Part shown: one piece after another, positions 10,668-19,599 of the stretch
Position numbering within the stretch: the stretch's first letter is position 1
Layout of the letters: each line of letters opens with the position of its first letter
Assembly (NCBI GenBank): GCA_963693315.1
Contig: OY856188.1
Location: forward strand, 3,222,257-3,286,256
DNA: 64,000 bases
From: Diogma glabrata
Lineage: Eukaryota; Arthropoda; Insecta; Diptera; Cylindrotomidae
Direction: 5' to 3'
Notes under the pieces: model-generated
The model's input: only the letters and a program-made list of their open reading frames with translations
Told to the model about the DNA's origin: nothing
Database searches by the model: none
Position numbers and translations under genes: made by a program

Positions 10668-13600
10668 TTAATTTAATTCTCGTTCGTAATAAAGTTTTAA
10701 ACGATTGTTGTGAATTGTCTTTAGTGAACGACCCTGTTTAATAACAGAATTTTCATCGCTGAGAATTGATTCAATTTCGAATGGTCCTAGCCATGATGGA
10801 GCAAGCTTTCCTTTTTTATTTTCATTTTTAAGTAAAACTAAATCTCCTTTGAAAAATTGTGCATTATTAACTTTTTTATCATAATAACATTTAGAAATTT
10901 CTTTTGCATTTAATAAATTGTCTTTGACTTTTTTGTTTGTAAGTTGCATTTTATATTTTAATTCTTTTACATAGTCATCATAATTGTAAAGAGGATCAGG
11001 AATTTTGGAAAAAGAATTAGGAATAATAGGTTTATGGCCAAACAAAAGCTCGAAAGGCATAAACATTGTTGCAGTGTGAGGAGTAGTATTGAAACAAAAC
11101 ATACAATAAGGAATCCATGAATCCCAATCATTTTTATTTTCTGAAACGTAATTTTTTAAATAATTTGCTAGAGTGAAATGTGTACGCTCCAAAGCCCCAT
11201 TTGTTTGTGGATGATAAGGAGAAGTTCTAAGCTTTTGAATTTTTAACAATTTTGTAACATTTTTGAAAAGCTCACTAAGAAAATTGCTTCCTTGATCTGT
11301 AAGAATAGATATTGGTGCTCCATAAATACAAACAAACTGTTCAACGAAAGCTCGTGAAACTGTGTCAGATGCCTGATTCTGTAAAGGAATTGCCACACTA
11401 TACTTTGTAAGTTCATCTTGAATTGTTAAAATATAGGAATTTTTACTGATCGTAGGTGGATTTAAAGGTCCTACGATATCGAGCGAAATTTTTTCAAAAG
11501 GATAAGAAGCAGTGGATGTTATAGCCATTGGCATTTTTGTACTTTTACCCGGTTTATTAATTTGACATTTTGCACATGATTTAATATAATTTTTAATTCG
11601 ATTCAACATGTTTGGAAAACTAAAGTAACTTTTCATTCTATTGAATGTTCTTGAAACGCCTTGATGACCTCCTAGAGGTGCATCATGAAATTCAGAAATG
11701 GCTGAAACTATATCTTTTTCGGATTTAAGATTTACGATATCATTAACAGTGTTATCCACATTATCAGGACTATCACCAATACCAATCAAACTTTCATCTT
11801 CAGACAAATCAGATTCAACGTTTTCAGCATTTTTACTACGAGATCGGGTTGTTATTGTTGTTATTTGATTATTTAATTTAACTCTACTAAGAGCATCAGC
11901 AACGAAATTCGTTTTACCAGGGGTATGACGTATTTCAAAATTGAACTGTTCAAGTCGTAGGCGCCATCTCATCAACCTAGAGTGTGGATTCTTAATATTC
12001 CACAACCAAAGCAGTGGTTTGTGATCTGTGAACACGACAAAACGACGACCAAATACATATGGACGAAATTGTTCTACACCCCATACAATACCTAACAACT
12101 CTTTTTCTACTGTTGAATAGTTTTTTTCTGCTTTATTCATCGTACGACTAGTATACGCGATGGGCAATTCGATTTTATCATGTTCTTGTGATAAAACACT
12201 TCCGATGGCAATATCACTTGCATCACAAGTAATATGAAATTCGCATTCATAATTTGGATACTGTAGTATTGGTGACGACGTTAAAGCAAGCCGAAGCTTA
12301 TTAAAAGCTTCATCACAAAATGCATCCCATTTATATTCGACTCCTTTTTTTAACAGATTAAACAATGGCGAAGCGACGTGAGAAAAATTGGGTATAAATC
12401 TCCTATAATACCCAGCAAGCCCGACGAAGGATTGCATTTGCTTTGGTGATTTTGGCACGGGAAATTTTTGAATAGCTTCAATTTTCTTCGGATCAGGCTT
12501 AACACCTGAGCTGGAAACAATATGACCTAAATACGATATTTCTTTATGCAAAAAATTGCATTTGTTAGGGTTTAATTTTAAATTATTCTTTTGTAGACAT
12601 TCAAAAACTTTAATCAACTTAGTATTGTGATCTTGCAAGTTCACACCATAAACAATAATATCGTCTAAATACACTAGGCATTTTATACCAATAAGACCTG
12701 ACAAAACCATATTCATTAAACGTTGAAAGGTTGCCGGAGCTCCTTTTAATATTTGCGGCATACGTAAAAATTCATAGTGTCCGGTATGAGTGCTGAAAGC
12801 AGTCTTTTCACAATCGGATGAATTTAAATTTACTTGGTGATACCCATTTGCCATATCCAAAGTAGTAAAATACTTTGATTTTCCTAAACTATCAAGAATA
12901 TCCGTTATATTCGGTAATGGGAACACGTCATCTTTAGTTACTTGGTTTAACTTTCGAAAATCAACAACTATGCGCCACCGTTTTGTATTTGTATGATCAG
13001 TTTTTTTCGGAACGATTAATAGCGGAAATTTCCAAGGACTCTTAGATGTTTTAATAACTTCATCAGCCAACATTTGACTTATGTTATCGTCAATATCTTT
13101 TTTAACTGATTCAGGAAACTTATATGGCTTTACATTAATAGGCTTTGTACCAATTTCAGTTTCAATAGTGTGTGTAACTGCGTCAGTAGATGTTAATTTA
13201 TCATTGTTAAGTAAAAATATGTCATTATATTTGCGACAAATATTTAAAATAGAATCACACTCTTCAGAGTTTAAATGTTCAGTAAAAATTTTTGATTCTA
13301 ATTCATTCAATCTTCCATAATAGTTATTGTTCCACGATTGTGAAAAATAGTATACGTTATAATCGTTGAGACTTTCAATTTCTAAATTAAAAGAATCTAA
13401 AATATAATCGTCTTCTGTTGTATTCATGACAGAAATGAAAGCAGAATTATTTTTAACATTAATAAGAGATCGCGCGAAATAAACACCACTTGAAATTTCA
13501 CAAGTTTTACAAAAATATTCACCGTCTTTTCTATTTGGAAAATAGATTTTTAATAATTTTTCAGAACGTGGAGGTATAATCTCATTTATTTTACTTTTCT

Positions 13601-14267
13601 CAATACAATTTAAATTTAAAATAAACTTAGAACCATTAACATTTATTTCTACAACTTTTCTATTGTAATCAATAAGACATTTGTTCGCATGCAAGAAATC
13701 TTTGCCTAGAATACCGTCGCAAGAAATTGGAAATGTATCTGGCACTACTTGAAATGTTTGTAAAATTTGTTGGTCATCAAAAGAAATATTTCCCACTGTT
13801 TCTGCTAGCGTAAAAATTGTATTTTCGGTAATTCCTGTTATTTTGCATTTATTATCTGGATAACACAGTGTGTTGTCATTTAATGATCCTTTTTTTATCA
13901 AACTTATAGTGGCACCGGTGTCAATGAGCAAATTTAAATCTTCATTATTTTGAAAATCAATATTTAATCGAACAGTATCCAATTCATTATTGGAAACCAT
14001 TGAAAAGAATTTAAATGTTTTTAAATTTTTAGAAAAATTAAAAAATTTGTGATATTTCGCAGGTATTATAAAATTGATTGGAAATTGAAAATGATTAAAA
14101 ATATTTGAAAAATTGTAGGAGAGAAAGATAATTGAAAACTTGAGTTGATTGAAAATTAAAAAAAAAATTTGAAAATTGATAATTATTTTAAAAAGTTTAA
14201 GATGTTTGAAAAATATCTGGTATGATAATTTTGAAACATTCCAGAAACAACAAATATTTCGCAGCAA
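10668..14267 (-). CDS. pol: Gypsy Pol polyprotein (PR-RT-RH-IN)
   Basis: A 1199-codon frame. Protease carries LLIDTGA (residues 113-119) and closes with GILGKDF (185-191). Reverse transcriptase has the WRIVVDFRKLN block (431-441) and the catalytic YLDD (533-536). RNase H shows CDAS (681-684), the acidic residue in STVEKEL, TDHKPL (747-752) and VADALSR (789-795). Integrase has the zinc site H861, H868, C898, C901 and the DDE residues D930, D991 and E1027, followed by a WLGPF segment of the GPY/F type and no chromodomain. The first ~89 residues are F/I/N/K-rich low complexity, so translation may really begin at M90 (codon 14000-13998). The normally invariant MPFG of RT reads MPQI here (503-506), which could impair the enzyme. 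No stop or frameshift is present. Confidence 0.95.
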   Translation of the reverse strand: MLRNICCFWNVSKLSYQIFFKHLKLFKIIINFQIFFLIFNQLKFSIIFLSYNFSNIFNHFQFPINFIIPAKYHKFFNFSKNLKTFKFFSMVSNNELDTVRLNIDFQNNEDLNLLIDTGATISLIKKGSLNDNTLCYPDNKCKITGITENTIFTLAETVGNISFDDQQILQTFQVVPDTFPISCDGILGKDFLHANKCLIDYNRKVVEINVNGSKFILNLNCIEKSKINEIIPPRSEKLLKIYFPNRKDGEYFCKTCEISSGVYFARSLINVKNNSAFISVMNTTEDDYILDSFNLEIESLNDYNVYYFSQSWNNNYYGRLNELESKIFTEHLNSEECDSILNICRKYNDIFLLNNDKLTSTDAVTHTIETEIGTKPINVKPYKFPESVKKDIDDNISQMLADEVIKTSKSPWKFPLLIVPKKTDHTNTKRWRIVVDFRKLNQVTKDDVFPLPNITDILDSLGKSKYFTTLDMANGYHQVNLNSSDCEKTAFSTHTGHYEFLRMPQILKGAPATFQRLMNMVLSGLIGIKCLVYLDDIIVYGVNLQDHNTKLIKVFECLQKNNLKLNPNKCNFLHKEISYLGHIVSSSGVKPDPKKIEAIQKFPVPKSPKQMQSFVGLAGYYRRFIPNFSHVASPLFNLLKKGVEYKWDAFCDEAFNKLRLALTSSPILQYPNYECEFHITCDASDIAIGSVLSQEHDKIELPIAYTSRTMNKAEKNYSTVEKELLGIVWGVEQFRPYVFGRRFVVFTDHKPLLWLWNIKNPHSRLMRWRLRLEQFNFEIRHTPGKTNFVADALSRVKLNNQITTITTRSRSKNAENVESDLSEDESLIGIGDSPDNVDNTVNDIVNLKSEKDIVSAISEFHDAPLGGHQGVSRTFNRMKSYFSFPNMLNRIKNYIKSCAKCQINKPGKSTKMPMAITSTASYPFEKISLDIVGPLNPPTISKNSYILTIQDELTKYSVAIPLQNQASDTVSRAFVEQFVCIYGAPISILTDQGSNFLSELFKNVTKLLKIQKLRTSPYHPQTNGALERTHFTLANYLKNYVSENKNDWDSWIPYCMFCFNTTPHTATMFMPFELLFGHKPIIPNSFSKIPDPLYNYDDYVKELKYKMQLTNKKVKDNLLNAKEISKCYYDKKVNNAQFFKGDLVLLKNENKKGKLAPSWLGPFEIESILSDENSVIKQGRSLKTIHNNRLKLYYERELN

Positions 14268-15390
14268 AATACAGAAAATTCCAAATCTGAAGAAAAAAAT
14301 AGTATATAAATTACTTTGATAATTTTTTTTTGCTGTCAGAAATTTTATTTTTCATTCATACAAACTATGATATTTAAACAGTAGGCTTTGTTTTTACTGT
14401 CGGCAATTCTTCTTGTCGTCGATAATTTTGCTTTGTCGTTATGAAAATTCTTTGTTTTCATTTTTTCTTCTAACAAAATGAAATATAATTTTATCTTAGT
14501 AGGCGCATAAATGCTATAAATTTGTAATTTATTTTTTACAAATAAACATAAACATGCAATCATTTATGAATGAAAACGGACATTTTTATTATTTGCAATT
14601 TTACATAATTTTTTATAAGCTGAATAATTTGTAGAAAAAACTTTACTTAGAAACTAATAATTATTATCTTTTAAACATAATTATAATTTTAAAAAAATTA
14701 TCTCATTAAATACCACTCTTCATTGAAATTTTTGTCTAAAATTTTTCAATTTTACTCATTAAATTATTTTTAAGCAACACTGCTCAATCAAACCACTACT
14801 TAAACCACTCGTCCTTCGGACTCGTGGTTTATTGTGCGCTTTGATTCGCAGTGTTGCTAAATAATTTAATTCGTAAAATCAAAAAATTTTCGAAAAAATT
14901 TCAATGACTCGTGGTATTACAACCGAAAATTTTTTAATATCAAAATAATAATTTGGAAATATTTAAAAAAATTTACTGCTTTAAACAAATGTTCTAGAAA
15001 TTCAAGAAAGGATGTAATAAGATAAGAGTTTAATTGGAATATTTTATGAATAAAGATATGAAGATTTTGCTTAATAGAAAATCTAGAGAGTTTGATAGCT
15101 AAATTGCGAATTAAAAAAAATTGTTATCACGAAAACATGTTTTGAAAATTTATAAGAAAGTTTGAAAAATAATTGAGAAAAATTTAGGAAATCATAAAAA
15201 ACTTGCAAACCGAAAAATAAAATGCCAAAAGATAAATAGAAAGGAAGAAGAAAATCAAAAGAAAACAATTGGAAAATTGGAAAAAATTTCAACTTCAAAT
15301 TAAAAAATATCTTTTGGAAAAATTGAAAAAAACAATCAGCTGCGTTCAAAGAAATTCCTAATATTTTTGATGAACTGGTTTGTGGTAATT
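14268..15390 (-). other. Long gag-pol spacer
   Basis: About 1.1 kb between the gag stop and the pol ORF (1.4 kb to the likely protease start), in which no conserved domain is seen. A 120-codon F-rich ORF at 15083-15445 overlaps the gag end in the -1 frame, but it stops long before pol, and pol lies in the third frame. A simple frameshift therefore cannot join gag to pol. The spacer contains the foldback at 14709-14918. Confidence 0.7.
14709..14918. repeat. 210-bp imperfect foldback in gag-pol spacer
   Basis: The arms begin AATACCAC (14709-14716) and end GTGGTATT (14911-14918). Paired inner blocks include cattgaaattttt/aaaaaatttcaatg, attaaattattt/aaataatttaat, and gcaacactgc/gcagtgttgc. The centre, ccactcGTCCTTCGGACtcgtgg, is itself a hairpin with a 4-bp GC-rich stem around TTC. 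It may be an RNA structure of the element or a nested foldback element. I see no clear target duplication. Confidence 0.75.
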
Positions 15391-16626
15391 TTATAGATTT
15401 TTGGCTCGAACCGCTCTGTTCGATGTTGGCTGATCGAGCCCCCACTCGTTTCCCGAAACTTCAGAAGTACTATTATTATTTGTATTAGAACTTATTACAG
15501 TAAGCTTTTTGGAGCTTTCAGAATTATTTTTAATTATTTCACCAGGCCTACTATTTATTTTTTCTTTGTTTTTTAAAATATAGCAATCATTAATGTGATG
15601 CCCAGGTTTTTTGCAATAGGCACAAACAAGATTACTATAATTTTTGTTTCCAGTAGAAGTAGATGGTTTTGATTGGTACGATCGATCTTGAAAATTACTT
15701 TTTGATCGGTTTCTATAGCAACGGTCTGCAGAATGACCGTATTTTTTACAGATTTGACACCTCACAATGTTTGTAGTATTTTCAAAAGAACCTATATGAC
15801 GTTTATAAAGCGCTTCTTCTTCAATAGCCTTTGTTATTGAATCGCTTAGAGATTTATTATTTGAAGATTTAACAACAACACGGATGCTACTGTTAAGTCC
15901 TTCCTGAAATGCAATCAAGGCAGTTTGTTGATTTAGTGTTTCGACAAATTTTTCAGATCCAACACCGGCCTCAGAAATGCAAATATCATTAAACTGTGAT
16001 AAAAGTACTTGAACTCGACTGCCATAAGACCTAACATCCTCATCTTCCTTTTGACAGACACTATTCAATTCTTGAGAAATTTGCAATTTTGATCGAACAT
16101 CAGTATATCTTAATTTTAAATCGACCTTTAATTCGTTCCAAGAATTATACACGATATTTTTTACAGTTTCGTCATACGCTTTGTCTACTAATAATTTTTT
16201 CATAATTGATAAAAATTTTTGGTGTTCGCTTACTTTAAGATCAATAAAAATTAAATCACTTAATTCTAAAAATTGATGAAGTTTTGATGGTGTACCATCG
16301 AATTGAGGAATGAATTTAATAGTTTTGAACATGTCAAAATCCTTATTTGCCATTGTTATTGAGTTATTTTTTTCAACTAGATCAATAGAATTATCGTCAA
16401 CAGTAGAACTATCAGAATTTTCAAAATTAGTATTTTCAGAATTATTTAGAAATGTTTCAGTTAGGTTAATTTCTTCAAAATCCACATAATTTGGATTTGA
16501 AGTTATTTTAGCACTACAACAAGTGACGATGTTTTCAAAATTCTTTGCATCACGATTTGCTTTCACTTTTGAGCCTTTTCGTAAGGAATAAAAATCTGTT
16601 ATTTCAGATTGGCTATTGTCTGACAT
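15391..16626 (-). CDS. gag: Gypsy Gag polyprotein
   Basis: A 411-codon frame. The first ~95 residues are polar. The middle (about 100-280) has the helical retrotransposon capsid pattern, beginning FIPQFDGTPSKLHQFLELSD, which is the classic start of insect gypsy Gag. Two complete CCHC knuckles follow: C290-C303 (CQICKKYGHSADRC) and C335-C348 (CAYCKKPGHHINDC). The C terminus is S/N-rich. Gag would form the particle and bind the genomic RNA. The start at 16626 was chosen because it is the first ATG of the frame; M92 is a second possible start close to the capsid. It shares strand and LTR boundaries with pol and has no disruption. Confidence 0.93.
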   Translation of the reverse strand: MSDNSQSEITDFYSLRKGSKVKANRDAKNFENIVTCCSAKITSNPNYVDFEEINLTETFLNNSENTNFENSDSSTVDDNSIDLVEKNNSITMANKDFDMFKTIKFIPQFDGTPSKLHQFLELSDLIFIDLKVSEHQKFLSIMKKLLVDKAYDETVKNIVYNSWNELKVDLKLRYTDVRSKLQISQELNSVCQKEDEDVRSYGSRVQVLLSQFNDICISEAGVGSEKFVETLNQQTALIAFQEGLNSSIRVVVKSSNNKSLSDSITKAIEEEALYKRHIGSFENTTNIVRCQICKKYGHSADRCYRNRSKSNFQDRSYQSKPSTSTGNKNYSNLVCAYCKKPGHHINDCYILKNKEKINSRPGEIIKNNSESSKKLTVISSNTNNNSTSEVSGNEWGLDQPTSNRAVRAKNL

Positions 16627-17444
16627 ATAAATTATAATTATGTCAAACTATCACTTTATATACAATTCACAATTAAAAATTTAATCCAATATTATTAATG
16701 ATAAATATTATTAACGAAATGTTTATTTATTAAAATGACCGAAAAATTAATCAAAATAAAGAAATTATAAATTATATAAAAATTTATTATTTACCAATCG
16801 ATGATGGTGGTAGTAGCATCTTCTAATAATTTTTTATACTATCTTCCTTTGTTTACTTGCTTTCATTTATTAATATCATTCACCAAAGAAATTCCAATAT
16901 TGTTGACGAATCCTTTATATTTTGACACAGTAGGTTATTTATTTTGAAACATCAGGAGTTGTATTAGAAGAAACATAGAAAAACTTCCAATTTTGATGAC
17001 GAATCCGGTATTATTTAGTAAAATTTTGATATTTGACACTTTGTTGAATAAATAAAATTCTATTTCATTTGACATATTAGGTTGTTTTTAGGAGAAACAA
17101 AACTCCATATTACTTTTTAATTTGATGATTATTTATGTTTATTTGGCAGAAGCATGAGACTTATATAATTTTGACTTTTATATTATTTTTATTTTGTTCT
17201 AGAAAGATTTTCCATATGTTTTGTAAATGTTGATGTTAAATTTGTTTTACACTTTTTAATTAAATTTTCTTTTGAAAATAATTTTAATTTTTGGTTTATT
17301 TTTATGTAATAACTTGGACAAACTTTTAAAATTTATGATTATATTCACTTCAATTGATTTTTATTGTATTTTAATTTTGTTTTGTGAAGATATATTTTGT
17401 ATTTTAATTTGAGCAAACTTTTGATTTCTTAAAATTTTGATTTA
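16627..17444 (-). other. Gypsy 5' leader
   Basis: An AT-rich untranslated leader of about 0.8 kb between the primer-binding site and the gag start. It presumably holds the packaging signal, but no specific motif can be pointed out. Confidence 0.6.
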
Positions 17445-17454
17445 GCTGTCACCA
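17445..17454 (-). promoter_or_regulatory. Primer-binding site
   Basis: In element orientation TGGTGACAGC begins one base after the 5' LTR. The leading TGG complements the CCA of a tRNA, so a tRNA ending GCTGTCA-CCA would prime minus-strand synthesis. I cannot assign the amino acid with confidence. Confidence 0.75.
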
Positions 17455-17455
17455 G

Positions 17456-17791
17456 TGATGTGGAATTGGGAATTCCACTGGCCTTTAGACGAACAATTAA
17501 AATAAATTAACGCAACTGCACTTAAAGAAAATCACTTTTATTTCTTTATTTAAAATAATTTAATTTAATTATAGATGATTCTTTCTTAAAAATATGTTCA
17601 ATCCAAATGACATTATTTTTAATGAGCATCTTGTTTTTATATACTTAAAACGGAAATGGAAAAATATAATTCACAATAAAATATTGCTTAGCTCTAAAAA
17701 TAATAATTCACAATTGTAATGCTTAATTCTAATTTAAGAAGTATTGTCAGATGTACATACAATTATAATAATATAAGGGTGGTATACAACA
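17456..17791 (-). repeat. 5' LTR of gypsy element
   Basis: The partner of 9739-10074, same 336-bp length, one difference seen (T at 17587). In element orientation this is the promoter LTR. It is followed outside by the ATAG duplication at 17792-17795. Confidence 0.93.
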
Positions 17792-17795
17792 ATAG

Positions 17796-18977
17796 TATGA
17801 TACCGATGCCGTTTTTGCTATTTGTGATGGCGTAATAATGTTTATAAGCTTTAGTTGAATTGTCCACCACTACGTAAACCTTATTTAGTCCATCTTAAAA
17901 CAACGTAGGTGTTTAATCCTTTTGTATAGATTGTGTATTTCATAAAGCTTGTATACAAATAAACTAGTTTTTCCGGCTGTTGGTTTAAATTTTCTTGGCA
18001 TTTCTAAAATATGTAAATAATTGATTTGACTTGTTTCACACTCCATTGGAAGTCTCACACTCAAGGAACCGGCTCCCACCTACTGTTTTGCGAAAAATAC
18101 TAAATAGATCTTATCAATGACGCAGATTCACCTTACGTTGTTGCTTGGCCTACTTGTGATGATTTTATTTCAGGTCCTTGATAGACATTTCTCTGTTAAC
18201 CACGCCCCACTGAGTGGTTTGCGTTTCTTGGTTACATTTTACTAAATGTTTTTTTCTTTCTATCAAAAGTACTAGAAGCGATCAGTTCAAGTGCTACTGC
18301 GACCTAAAATATGTCAATTGTCCTTATCCGGGTTGTTTTCTTAGTCAGTCTTCGTTATTACTGTTATTAGTTTTATTCTGTTTGCAAGAAATTTTTTAAA
18401 ACAAAAAAGAATTGACCGAAACGCAAACTTTGAATTTACCCCAGGTTCTCAGGCAAGGCGAACAACCGTGCTAAAACTCCATCTGCTACACAAAATAATA
18501 CTGATTTTTTTTGGAATTTGCACTCTTATAATAATCAAAGTTAAAACACCAAACAGTTAACAGTTTCCATACAATGTATCGAGATAATTTGTTGTGACAA
18601 AACTAAATTGCTGACATAATGAAACCTAATCTTCTAATTCATCGTAGTTAGATTTATGAGTAGTCATAATAGCGCTGATATATATAGTCTGATTTTGTTT
18701 TTAATTTTTTTTTTAATTGTATAAATAACAGAAAAAATTAATTCAGACTGTAAAAAGTTTGTCAGTATTATTCTGCATAAATATTATGGAATATACAAAA
18801 AGAAAACGATATCATTTTATTTTCATCAGAACGGCTTATCATATATAGATATTGGATATCAGCTTATCATATATTTTGCCCATGGCGTTTGTACTTAAGT
18901 ATTGAAATTACAGGACAGGACGAAAGGCGGGAGTCTTGCAGACTATATTCCTCTTGAGAAGCGTAATTAATAAAAAA
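17796..18977. other. Intronic, nothing recognised
   Basis: Intron sequence to the right of the gypsy insertion. No gene, and only small chance ORFs. Confidence 0.4.
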
Positions 18978-19048
18978 TGGGAGTAAGGGCTCGAACCAAA
19001 ACCTAGAGATATGGGCTCTCATGTAATATCAACTGAACTAACTAAAAC
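18978..19048 (-). repeat. tRNA-derived SINE head (tRNA-like)
   Basis: On the minus strand a pol III A box (TTAGTTCAGTTGAT) is followed by an anticodon-like arm (GAGAG-cccatat-CTCT) and a B box (GGTTCGAGCCC, plus coordinates 18987-18997). The acceptor stem does not close and the T stem is poor, so it is a pseudo-tRNA or SINE promoter rather than a working tRNA. The SINE body would lie to the left. Confidence 0.45.
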
Positions 19049-19599
19049 GCTGAACAAACGGCAAGATAAAAATAAAGGTGGAAAATCCGGTGTTGCAATT
19101 TTATGTCGCTCAGCTCTCGGACTATAACTTCTTTGAAAATAATTAAATTATAAAATTATCTTTAACAAACAAAAGTTTTCATGATAAAGTAAACCAAATT
19201 TAATTTTTGTCTCTGATCATGACGATAAAGATTTTAGCACATTATTTTGTTTTATTATGGTTGAAAGAAATAAAAAGACGAAAATTGAATTAATTAAAAA
19301 AAAATATAAATTTAAATAAGAACAAATTTAATTCGAGCGAAACTGGCATTTAAAGATTTTTGTGTGATTTATAAAATTTGGGTGAACGGAATAAATTACA
19401 CATTCGCTTTTGATAAGATTTTAACGTTGATTAATTAAATATCTGCCTCCAACATTGTTTTCTTTTTACATCACCACAATTTTAAATTGTGTGAAGTAAT
19501 GCAATCTATCGTGAAAAAAAAAATCTTACATACCCCAAATTTTATTTTCTCTTTTGTTTTGGACCATCCTCTATCTAAATAGCAATAAAAAATTTTGGT
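19049..19599. other. Intronic, nothing recognised
   Basis: AT-rich. No supported feature. Confidence 0.4.

Larger units (their letters stand above)
9739..17791 (-). mobile_element. Complete young Ty3/gypsy LTR retrotransposon
   Basis: An 8053-bp element inserted antisense to the host gene. It has 336-bp LTRs with TG...CA ends, a 4-bp target duplication (ATAG), a primer-binding site beside the right LTR, a purine tract beside the left LTR, an intact 411-codon gag and an intact pol with protease, reverse transcriptase, RNase H and integrase. I see no env-like ORF after pol. I find a single difference between the LTRs (C at 9870, T at 17587), so the insertion is recent. Unusual points are the ~1.1-kb gap between gag and pol, which contains a large foldback, and a substitution in a conserved RT motif. 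Confidence 0.95.

Noticed and set aside
15083..15445. 120-codon frame overlapping the gag end as a Pol start
   Set aside because: It is in the -1 frame as expected for a shift, but is F-rich low complexity, ends before the foldback and does not lead into pol.
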